Shown: piece by piece, positions 9,979 to 18,708 of the stretch | How the letters are laid out: every line of letters starts with the position of its first letter | Position numbering within the stretch: position 1 is the stretch's first letter | Translations under genes and position numbers: made by a program | Assembly (NCBI GenBank): GCA_030770425.1 | Contig: JASJFT010000006.1 | Location: 124,001 to 188,000 of the forward strand | From: Darksidea phi | Lineage: Eukaryota; Ascomycota; Dothideomycetes; Pleosporales; Lentitheciaceae | Reading direction: 5' to 3' | DNA: 64,000 nucleotides | Notes under the pieces: generated by a model | What the model was told of the DNA's origin: nothing | The model's database searches: none | The model's input: the letters and a program-made list of their open reading frames with translations, nothing else

Positions 9979-10264
9979 CGGTAGCATAATTAGCAGTATT
10001 TGCAGTAGGCGATTAAAGCGCAAAATACTTTGAACTCGCCACCGCTAGCAGGGAGGATGGCCGGCCCGCACCGGCCATAGGGTTGTAAGGTGGCGAATCT
10101 ACAAGAGGTGAGCTGGTTGACGGAGTGGCGGAGAGTAGCCAAATTTAATTCCAAGGCTGCGGAGCTTTGGTCGGCCCGCTTACTAGATTTCGCATAGCCA
10201 TAGTGCTACTACCTTCTGTCAGGTTACGTTACGATTATATCGCAATCTTGTACTAGCTAGAATT
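9979..10264 (-). repeat. right copy of ~0.3 kb inverted repeat
   Basis: Reverse-complement partner of 2955-3293. Both copies share the same outer edge (AATTCTAGCTAG), so the pair faces outward symmetrically around about 6.7 kb holding the ankyrin gene, the MITE and the Fot1 relic. Some internal blocks differ in length and by transitions. Confidence 0.8.
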
Positions 10265-10920
10265 AATCGCTCCGATCAGAGGTACCGGCTAGGGTGGTGG
10301 CCCTGTATGAATCGAGCGCCCCTTGCAGCCTTACGCCTAATCATTACTCCTTAGCGTTACTATTAGGCTCGTGGGCCTATATAAGGGTAGTTTATTAGTC
10401 GTAATAGTAGTATTGGCGTAGCGGTGGTCTATATAAGGCGAGGGTCGCTTTCGCTATAAAGACAAGCTCTCTACGAATTAGGCAGACAGACTTCTATACG
10501 AACGTATTTTTCGTATTAGTATAGTTCCGGGGGCTTAGATGTTATCTGAGCATATTATAAAAAAGTAGTATCGCGAAAATCACGGCGCGCGCAAGCTCAC
10601 TGTTGCTGCGAAGTCAAAGTACCGAGGAATTGTTCCGTTACGGTGGTTGTTCCGTTACGGGTGGATGGACGTTAAGTTACACCTGCCGCTACAGCTCCTG
10701 TACTTGATAATTCAACAGCTCGCCTTGCCAGAAAGCCCCCGCGCTTGCTAAACCCGCGCTCGTCGTGAGAACACGCCGCCCGCCACGCTACAACATCAAG
10801 CCGCGGCCGTAGCGCTCGGTTTACGCCCATAACTCCTCCAAAGGGGCGATATCAATGGCCGCAATATACATTAAACGTATTAATAAAACTGCGGAACTAC
10901 TTTATGGTCTCGATTGATTG
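10265..10920. other. gene-free; possible LTR-like promoter remnant
   Basis: There is no coding sequence. Two TATATAAGG boxes lie about 57 bases apart (near 10378 and 10431), followed by a GCAGACAGACTTC stretch, as seen in promoters and in fungal LTRs. No second LTR copy, primer-binding site or polymerase fragment is visible, so the LTR idea is weak. Confidence 0.25.
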
Positions 10921-11733
10921 TTATACATGCATCTGATTTCCAGGTTCATCGAATTGAGTCCAGAGACTACGTTCAGCCTCCAATTCACTGCTGTATCGAG
11001 GCACAGCACGTCCAAACTCTAAGTACCAATCTGGGATATTTAGAAGACCATAGTGTCCCTTCGTGTATTCCCAATACTCGGGATACCAGCCACTAAACGC
11101 CCAGTCAACAATTGCTACAATTCTGCCATCGTCTACGTCCACTATTATATTACGCTGGGTAAGATCCGAATGCGTGAAGCATGTACGATAATGATGTAAG
11201 TGGCACTGTAAGACTTGCTGCCCGTAAACTTTTCCACAATCCTCTAACGGAATATTGCCCCGAAGAAAGGTATGAAACTCCTCATGGTTTGAGAATGGGC
11301 TAACGGGTCTAGTTCCAATTCGATAATCAAGGCAGGAGTTCGAATCTGCTGACGCAACAATCCCTTTTTGTGGTGGTTCAAGCTCTCGAAGTTGATGAAC
11401 AAAGCCAGCAAGCTCATTAACAATAGCCTTCTTTTGATCCACAGATAGTAGATTCTGTATCCAAGCAGATTCAAGATCCATTCCCTTAATATATTCCAAT
11501 TCAATAAAGAGCTTCCCGAGGTATATATACGTCCTACGAATTTTAGGTACTGGTATAGATGTAGATTGGGCGACAAATCGTAAGGCTTCAAGTTCGGCTA
11601 GCTGGTAGGGGCCTCTGACGACTCGATGTCTCCCTACTCGGACTACGCTTGGACCTAAGGAGCCGAAGAGATTCTTTGCGACTGAAGTGCGGATATGTAG
11701 CAACAGGGATACGCCTTGCTCGATAAGTACCAT
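10921..11733 (-). CDS. aminoglycoside-phosphotransferase/kinase-like protein
   Basis: An intact intron-free frame of 270 residues. The catalytic loop is recognisable as HSDLTQRNIIVD (the H-x-D-x4-N pattern of APH/choline-kinase folds), followed by IVAIVDWAFSGWYPEYWEY, whose DW replaces the DFG metal site of protein kinases. Upstream, an IPVPKI-x-Y segment and a GMDLESAW segment match the N-lobe and linker of this large fungal family. The family phosphorylates small molecules in bacteria; substrates of the many fungal paralogues are mostly unknown. It sits beside repeat DNA, but no damage is visible. The first residues look short of a full N-lobe, so an upstream exon may be missing. Confidence 0.75.
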   Translation of the reverse strand: MVLIEQGVSLLLHIRTSVAKNLFGSLGPSVVRVGRHRVVRGPYQLAELEALRFVAQSTSIPVPKIRRTYIYLGKLFIELEYIKGMDLESAWIQNLLSVDQKKAIVNELAGFVHQLRELEPPQKGIVASADSNSCLDYRIGTRPVSPFSNHEEFHTFLRGNIPLEDCGKVYGQQVLQCHLHHYRTCFTHSDLTQRNIIVDVDDGRIVAIVDWAFSGWYPEYWEYTKGHYGLLNIPDWYLEFGRAVPRYSSELEAERSLWTQFDEPGNQMHV

Positions 11734-11839
11734 TGCGCTGGAATGCGGGATCTTAGCGGATCCGTTTCTCTCGTATAAGGTGCAAGTCCAGATTTTAGCT
11801 GGATAGAACGATTGCTAGTGTCTGCTAGGGGACGTGCGA

Positions 11840-11919
11840 GGTAGGCGTGCGAGCGAGAAGGTAGGCGTGCGAGCGAGGAGGTAGGTGTGCGAGCGAGGAG
11901 GTAGGCGTGCGAGTGCATG
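11840..11919. repeat. 20 bp minisatellite, four units
   Basis: Four consecutive 20 bp units of the type GGTAGGCGTGCGAGCGAGGA with one or two substitutions lie about 110 bases upstream of the kinase-like gene start. Confidence 0.9.
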
Positions 11920-12125
11920 AGACATCACGTAACGTCAGCTTGATCACATGACCTTCGGGGGGAGGTGGCCGCCGGTCCGGGTGAGTCAGCGAGGCTGAGC
12001 TATTACATAAGGGTTCGACTAACCTAGAGAAGCCTCGACCCACCACCCCGCTACACGCAACAAATCGAGCATCCTCAAACCCTAGCCTGCTTTCTTGAAG
12101 TTATCCACCTCATACAAATGGGACA
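11920..12125. other. non-coding, upstream of kinase-like gene
   Basis: Mixed-composition spacer with a TGAGTCA (AP-1/Gcn4-type) heptamer near 11982. No gene is seen. Confidence 0.3.
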
Positions 12126-13169
12126 ACCTAAAGTAACCCTGATGCATACGAATATCCCGATGGCGGTGTGAAACAAGACTTCATGATAGCTTCAAAGTAA
12201 TGGAAGAGTTTAGCGAATGCAGAGTATGTGAACAGTGAAATGATCTTTCTCCGTTGTCCTCTCGGTAAAGAAGCGGTTGACGCGGTCGCCATGCGCCGTA
12301 GCATATATCTCGTGAATCGCATTCATTGTAAGATACCCACGGAGCTCTTTGATAAGCCTAGTCTTTTCTTCTAGGACGTAGTACTGAGTAGTTAAGGTAG
12401 AAAGATTGGAGAGCAAGCCGCGATAATTCTAGTACCCAAAGACCCGTGCTATTAGATCCCGTTCCATATGTAAGATACGATTATTGCTAGTATTAAACGT
12501 AGCAATATAAGCTCGTACGTTTACGTTTTCGCGCGCGTTGAAAATAGGAATCCAGCCTGGTACAGCATTCGAGAAACTACCAGCGAGTCTGTACAAGATC
12601 GTATACAGCTGCATTCTGGACCAACGACTTGATTTCTCCATCTAATCTCATCCGTTTCTCAGGGGAGTATTGAGTCCGAGTATCCGCCTAGTTTACCGCC
12701 CTCCGATATGCCTCCCACGCGCTCTCAAGTTCCTTTACATTCTGCTGGTTTACTTCCTTTTTCTTCTTCTAGATGCGCCGAAGAGCTTCAAGAACTTCTA
12801 CAAAGTCTTCTTCTTTAGAGCCACTGGATGGATGTTCGAGGTGAGAAAGATTTCTAAGATGAGTAAGATAGGCGTGGGAATTGTTCCAAGCTGTGCTGAC
12901 ATATCTGAATGCAGACGTCATGTTGGAGCTTTGGAGCTTGCGCCAGCTAGGATCTGACCAATCAATCATCTCGACTAAAGCTCGCTTGCGCTTACGAAGC
13001 CTGCCTCCTCCATCGGTACGTGTTGGCGTGGATCCGGCGTCATCTCGAGAATTAGGCTGAGACTCGTCTTTGGCTTCGTTGAAAGAGAGGGCATTGGAAC
13101 CGGGATTAGAACTGGAGCTGTTACCATGCTTGTCGACAAAGAAGGTTTTCGGTGTAGACGGGTCCTCAT
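12126..13169 (-). pseudogene. unidentified decayed coding region
   Basis: On the minus strand, runs of plausible protein sequence (for example WRKLQSSNMTSAFRYVSTAW, then EDFVEVLEALRRI, then LSTLTTQYYVLEEKTRLIKE) follow one another in different frames, separated by in-frame stops, many of them TAG or TAA. A basic stretch (RLRKRKR) lies near the upstream end. The pattern is that of a gene or transposon ORF broken by point mutation and small indels. I do not recognise the family. Confidence 0.35.
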
Positions 13170-13803
13170 TGTCTACAAATATAAAGATAAAGGTATTATA
13201 GAGACTTACTATAATACCGGTATTGTCCTAGAAAGAAAGAATAGTGAACCGTAACCTCCGAGTTGGTCTGCGATATGTGTGTACCTGCTTCTAGCGTCTA
13301 TAAAACCTTATATTCGCTGCTTAAGGCCATCCGACGGTAAGATTCCAACGCCTTGAAAGGCGTGAGCTAATAACACCTACCCGCCTCACATGAGACTTCG
13401 CAAAAATAATACGAAACATCGCAACACCGTTTAGTAGTATCTCAGTCTAATAATGATGGGGATTCCTTCATACACATCTGGGAAGCTGAAGTAGGGTGCT
13501 GCTGCTGCCCTATAAGCAGAATCTCGGGTGGCGTTTGCAGGGTGCAAAACTTTCGTTTGTGGCGTACCAAACCGCCACAGCGGACGACGGCCGAAAGCCC
13601 GTCAGCACCAACATAGAAAGCCTTTACAGGGACTGTTCGTCGCCAAACGCAACACCTGCAGCGATCTTGATGGAGGTCGTGGTAATTTTATTGGGTTTGC
13701 TTTCGTACAAAACATAGGACTCGGGTGCTAGGATGCGAACACGCTAATATGCAACAATCAGATTCGCCTCAAAAGCGCCGATTTATCTACGCATCTACGG
13801 ACC
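13170..13803. other. non-coding spacer
   Basis: No recognisable gene. AT-richer near 13200-13320 and otherwise ordinary. It lies downstream of the tocopherol-cyclase-like gene. Confidence 0.35.
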
Positions 13804-14826
13804 TCAATCTTGCTTCTCCCCTCTGTCCGTGAAGTAACCTCCCGCAAACTCCAAACTCGCATTCTCGAACCTCTCCTTCGCCACCTTCCTCCAACCCCAC
13901 AAACCGACCCTCTTGCAAAGTTCCACCTCCACAACTGCCAGAAAGCTCTCGGTGCAAAAGTTCCGTCTATGGCCTTCTGGAAACGGACTTCCTAAACCGA
14001 ACCAGCCACCCTCCTTCGGCGCCTGTGCCCTCACAGCAATCCGATACCAGAAATTGCTTATGGTAATGGAGACAGCGCGATTGTGGTAGTCAATGTCGGT
14101 AGACATGAATGGCGCGAAACCGAGAACAGATAACGCGAAGGGAGGGAGCATATCGATGGCGAAGGTTGGGGAGCGGTAGCCTAGAATAAAGGCGTGCATA
14201 CCTAGGATCTTGCCACCTGCGAGGCATATACCGCGGTTAGAGTTGGAGTCGCGCGCTTGAATCCATATATGGCTCGAAGGGAAGCTGTTCGCCCAGTTCT
14301 TTTCTTGATGGATAATAGCTCGGCCTTTTTGATCGGCGCGTGGGAGCTTGATAGAAGGTATGTTGAGTTTAAACGCTGCGGGCGAAGAGAGAGAATGTAC
14401 GTGCCAGTGTAGTGGCAACGGTAGTCTGACCAGCCATCCTTCTGGCGTATTCTTTCCGTCTCGCCATGGGGTACGTCCTGCGGTCATACCTTCCAGGCTC
14501 CAGTCGCTGCACTCTAGCGCATATGTCGTTGTTGAATCCGCATCTACCGCCATACTACCCATCCCTGGGATGCGCAATTCGAAAGCATGGCCTGGACCCG
14601 TTTGCATACGCTCGACGGAGGAGACCCAGTGTTCGCGTTGAAAGATGGGAGAGCCGTTACAGGGATAGTAGGTGAAGGATACCATGTATGGTGGCAGCGT
14701 CATAGCAGAGGGGACGCTACATATTATAAGAGCTACGTGTGCGCCGGAGGGGAGGTCGAATTTTGAGTAGTAGCCCTCGAAGACGGATTTAGGATGGGGT
14801 GCGAAATGCTCCATGATGAGTACCAC
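13804..14826 (-). CDS. tocopherol-cyclase-like protein
   Basis: An intact intron-free frame of 340 residues. The sequence has the hallmarks of the tocopherol cyclase-like family (Pfam Tocopherol_cycl): an early FEGYYSKF segment, a central LHWHVHSLSSPAAF, and the signature HQEKNWANSFPSSHIWIQAR, in which Glu, Asn-Trp and Ser-Phe-Pro are conserved. In plants the family closes the chromanol ring of vitamin E. Fungi are not known to make tocopherol, so the substrate of the fungal members is unknown; a lipid or prenylated substrate is a guess. No signal peptide is visible. It is transcribed in the same direction as the ureohydrolase upstream, 230 bases away. Confidence 0.8.
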   Translation of the reverse strand: MVLIMEHFAPHPKSVFEGYYSKFDLPSGAHVALIICSVPSAMTLPPYMVSFTYYPCNGSPIFQREHWVSSVERMQTGPGHAFELRIPGMGSMAVDADSTTTYALECSDWSLEGMTAGRTPWRDGKNTPEGWLVRLPLPLHWHVHSLSSPAAFKLNIPSIKLPRADQKGRAIIHQEKNWANSFPSSHIWIQARDSNSNRGICLAGGKILGMHAFILGYRSPTFAIDMLPPFALSVLGFAPFMSTDIDYHNRAVSITISNFWYRIAVRAQAPKEGGWFGLGSPFPEGHRRNFCTESFLAVVEVELCKRVGLWGWRKVAKERFENASLEFAGGYFTDRGEKQD

Positions 14827-15056
14827 TAATTAGCGTTCGATACTCCGGCGTATGCAAGGCAAATGGGAATCAAGAGCGTAAATAAATGGCGAACTGTTTT
14901 GCTGAGATAGTTCATGTCTCCCTTGCTTTCCGATAGTGTAGCGCACTCATGACGTAGTGGAAATATGTCTTGGCATCATGAGATATAGTCTTCTTTTAAT
15001 GTTGTGCTGTAGATATTCTTATATGTTCATGTCCTCATGGTGTGACTGGTTAAGCT

Positions 15057-16316
15057 CTACAACTCATCTCTTTCCTGTTCTTTCGGCCCCTCAGTCTTTG
15101 CCTGCTCGACTAAGCCCTTCCGGACGATGCTCGTAATGACTTCATAAGCAATCTGCGCAGCTGCTAAACCTGTAGTCTCAGCAGCGCCGTCGTACGCTGG
15201 ACTGACTTCTACGATATCCGCTCCTACCACGTTGAGCCCCTCAATTCCTCTTAGAATTCGAATGAGCTCTCTAGTCGTCCAACCTCCAGGCTCGGGAGTG
15301 CCCGTGCCAGGCGCCATCCCAGGATCAATAACGTCAATATCGATGCTGAGATAAACCGGTATCTCAGTGCCTACGCGATCCATGATCAACTGTATGATAC
15401 CTTTGACTCCTATGTCGTCTATATCGTCAGTTGATATGCGTACCCAACCCTGCTGCGAGTCATCTGCATAATCCTCCGTGTCATCGCCAGACAGACGAGT
15501 CCTTAGCCCAGCATGTACGGAGGAACCATTGACGATTAACCCTTCAGTCGCCGCAAACCAGAACATGCTTCCGTGATTAAAGAATGACTGGGTAGATGCG
15601 TCTTCAGGATCGATCCATGCGGACGGATACTTCGCCGGATGCCATGTATCCAAATGCGCATCGAAATGTACCACTGCAACAGGCTGCCCATGTATCTGCT
15701 TCAGTGCTCTTAGAGCCGGGAGTGCAATGCTATGATCTCCACCAAGTGTGAGCAGCTTCGATTTGTGTAGGTAACCCGTCGGACTCGCTAGCGTCTTCGC
15801 AGCTGGCGCTCTATTTCCTAGCTCCTTAAAAGCTTCAGTCATCTGCCGCAGCGCGAGCGCGTTGTCGAACGGGGTGATCGGAATATCGCCGCAGTCGATG
15901 ATGGTCGCCCATGAGGTATATGGGTTGAGGTTCGCACGGGGATTGAAGCCGCGGAAGGATGTCTGGCGAGAGGAGCCCGCGCGAATGGCACGAGGGCCGA
16001 AGCGTGCACCTGGACGGTACGAGACAGCGGTATCGAAAGGCGCGCCTATGATGCCAATATCAAAGGCGGATTCGGGGTTGGTTAAGCAGGGTGTGTGTGG
16101 GAGGTGAGCGAAGGTTGAGACGCCGGAGAAACCCCACTATCAGTGTCAGTCAGTCCTCAAAAAAAGTAGGAAAGGAGCACTACTCACATCAGTGCCCCAT
16201 TTCCGCTGGAGTTCTTGAAGGTGCTGTTCCGAAAATTCCTGCTGCTCGGCGTTGGGTGTTGAATGTGAAAAAGCGACAATGATTAGTAGGCAGACAACTG
16301 CTGAAGCAAGCAACAT
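15057..16316 (-). CDS. agmatinase/ureohydrolase with signal peptide
   Basis: Two exons (16316-16188 and 16136-15057) join across a 51 nt GT..AG intron in phase 0 and give 402 residues. Exon 1 encodes a hydrophobic leader (MLLASAVVCLLIIVAFS), so the protein probably enters the secretory pathway. The arginase/agmatinase fold is clear: RPGARFGPRAIR, the metal-binding sites GGDHS and HFDAHLD, and SIDIDVIDPGMAPGTGTPEP with both metal-binding Asp. The GTPEPGG loop fits agmatinases rather than arginases. Enzymes of this family release urea from guanidino compounds using two Mn ions; agmatine is the likely but unproven substrate. The exon-2 N-terminus (DIGIIGAPFD) is the usual start of the domain, which makes the added leader notable. 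Confidence 0.88.
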
Positions 16317-16799
16317 CTTTGAGGCACGAAAGACAAGACGAATAACAGGGTGGTTGGCATGACCGAGGGCATGGCTGCTGCATACATGTCGTAGTTTTAA
16401 CCTAAGGGCGCGAATTATGTAACAGCTCCTATCGTCTATAGCTCCGAGGTGGAAGCCGACAGCGGAGAAGCCGGATAGGGAAGGTCCAACCTTTCATCGG
16501 CGTTACCAGCGTCAAACCCAAAGCCGTTGAGATTGTAGTGTGCAAGGAAGTGAACACAAATGCGACGAGGTTGGATGAGCGCATGAATGTGGCCAATGAG
16601 GGGCTGCGGAGCTCGGACGTCCCGTGAGAGCGCGACGTCGCGCCGCGCCTGGACTTGTGTCCCTAGCCTCAGCTCATTGCTTTCTCGTTATCGCGCCTTT
16701 GAGCTTTGCAGCTCGCTCCTACATACATTTGCCTGCTTGGACCAAGGATAGTTGTGTGCTCTAGAACCAGCAACTCGCTTCGTTTTGCGCGTAGACATC
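16317..16799. promoter_or_regulatory. divergent promoter, ureohydrolase / DNA glycosylase
   Basis: A 483-base region between two divergently transcribed genes. No conserved box can be named with confidence and no other gene is present. Confidence 0.5.
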
Positions 16800-18168
16800 A
16801 TGCCTGAGGTACGTGCAACCTCATTCCAACCAAACACTGTGACTGATAGTGTGTAGATCGCTGAAATCGCACGCATAGTGCACTACCTCAAAAAGCATGC
16901 CGTCGGCCGCACAATCTCCGCCGTCAAGACGCAAGAAGACGCCATAGTTTATGGCAAAGTCGGCACCTCGGCATCCGCCTTCGAAAAAGCCATGACGGGT
17001 CGCAAAATCCTCGACGCAAAACAACAAGGCAAATACTTCTGGCTTGAAATGGATTCTCAACCTCACCCACTAATGCATTTTGGGATGAGCGGCTGGATGA
17101 AGTTCTCCAATGACGATACTGCATATTATCGGCCCGCGAAGAAGGAAGCTGAGGAGTGGCCGCCGCGGTTCTGGAAGTTTATTTTAGAGTTAGAAGGGGA
17201 TCCAGAGTGCCAAGTAGCGTTTGTTGATGCAAGGAGGTTAGGCAGGATTAGGTTGGTGGATGTGGAGAAGGAGGAGATGAGGAAGACGAGTCCGTTGAAG
17301 GAGAATGGGCCTGATCCGGTGATCGATAAGGATGTGCTAACGGTAGAGTGGTTGACGAAAAAGTTGAGGAGTAAGAAGGTGCCTGTCAAGGCACTGCTTC
17401 TGGACCAGGCAAACATCAGTGGCATCGGCAACTGGGTGGGGTGAGCCGTCTCATGGTGAATTGTGGGTCATACAGTTTTGCTTACGTTCGCAGAGACGAA
17501 ATCATGTACCAAGCTCGCCTCCATCCTGAGCAGTATGTAAGCCTTCAGTACAAAATGCGTCTTGATTTGGGATATAGCGCCTTCCCCTAGTCTCAACCAT
17601 ACGTATTAACAGCACTCTTGATGAGCCTCGCTGACCCTGTACTCCTAACTTTAGGTATAGCAACACCTTCACCGACGAGCAAGTCAAGAAGCTTCACAAT
17701 GCGATGATGTATGTCTGCGATACTGCCGTGGATACGCTCGCAGAATCAGATAATTTTCCCGAGGACTGGCTGATGAAGTACCGGTGGAGTAAAGGAAAGA
17801 AAGACAGCGCGAAACTACCCAACGGTGCCAAGATCACGTTCTTGAAGGTTGGCGGACGGACATCGGCGATCGTGCCGAGCGTGCAGAAGAAGACTGCTGC
17901 TGTTGCTGGGGATGTGGATGAAGAGGCGGAGGATCAGAGCCAGGAAGAGGTCAAGCCGACGAAAAAGAGTGTAAAGAGGAAGAACAAATCTGTTCATAAA
18001 GACGATGATGAGGCAGTCAAGGAAGAAGAAAAGAATGATGTACCGGCAGCTAAGAAGCAGAAGAAAGCCGCAGATGGAACGGCAAAGAAAGGGAAAGAGG
18101 CAGAGGCGCTCATCAAGAGTGAGGACACAAGCGGACGGCGACGCTCTGGGCGGCTCTGCAAAGAATAA
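16800..18168 (+). CDS. formamidopyrimidine-DNA glycosylase (Fpg/Nei family)
   Basis: Four exons (16800-16808, 16857-17440, 17494-17532, 17655-18168) give 381 residues. The 9-base first exon encodes only Met-Pro-Glu. After Met removal the Pro is the Schiff-base nucleophile and Glu the catalytic acid of Fpg enzymes (MPEIAEI). Further landmarks are the catalytic Lys in GKYFWLEM, HFGMSGWM, DARRLGRIRL, and the helix-two-turn-helix segment ISGIGNWVGDEIMYQARLHP. The C-terminal zinc finger of bacterial Fpg is absent, as in plant and fungal forms. A Lys/Glu-rich tail (about residues 270-381) with KRK clusters should direct it to the nucleus. It removes oxidised bases in base-excision repair and cuts at the abasic site. 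The splice sites are the only ones that join the conserved blocks in frame. Confidence 0.92.
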
Positions 18169-18708
18169 GGAGGTAGGCGTCTTGCTGAAACACCGAGTCG
18201 GACTGGTCTCAATCTCAAGGTATCGATTTCCTGGTGAGCTCTAGGTTACGAACCCGTACATTGGTGAGCATTCATACCTACAATACCACTTGTATACTCG
18301 GGACTATATGCATTGTACGATACGGATTGGGCGAGGCATCATTTTAGAGGAAACTATTATGGGATGAAATGCTATTCCATGCAAGATAGAACCCAGACAT
18401 GTCTGTTGACTCGAGATTATTGAACGAACCTTCGCGCACGTGCCGGTCGGCGCTAGCTCGGCGGTTGCCCGCAGCCTTCGAATTTCAGAGCTCCCCACTA
18501 CGTCGCGCAACATTCACGATCAGCCAACGCTAGGCCGGCCCATCCGCTTCAAGTTTCACGCCGCCATGAATTCAATTTCATAATACTCCGACTTTTAGCA
18601 CAACCACCATCTTAGTCAGGCGCCTGTCGCTCCCAGTAATTCCCGACGTGAGGGCTCCACCGACTCGAAAGACAGCTTCCACCCTCGACCTGAGCGACGT
18701 CGCCCACC
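18169..18708. promoter_or_regulatory. intergenic, upstream of NatA subunit gene
   Basis: This holds the glycosylase 3' end and the promoter of the next gene. An AT-rich part lies near 18280-18350. No extra gene is seen. Confidence 0.4.

Noticed and set aside
10265..10560. Solo LTR
   Set aside because: TATA-like boxes are present, but there is no TG..CA end pair, target duplication, primer-binding site or second copy.
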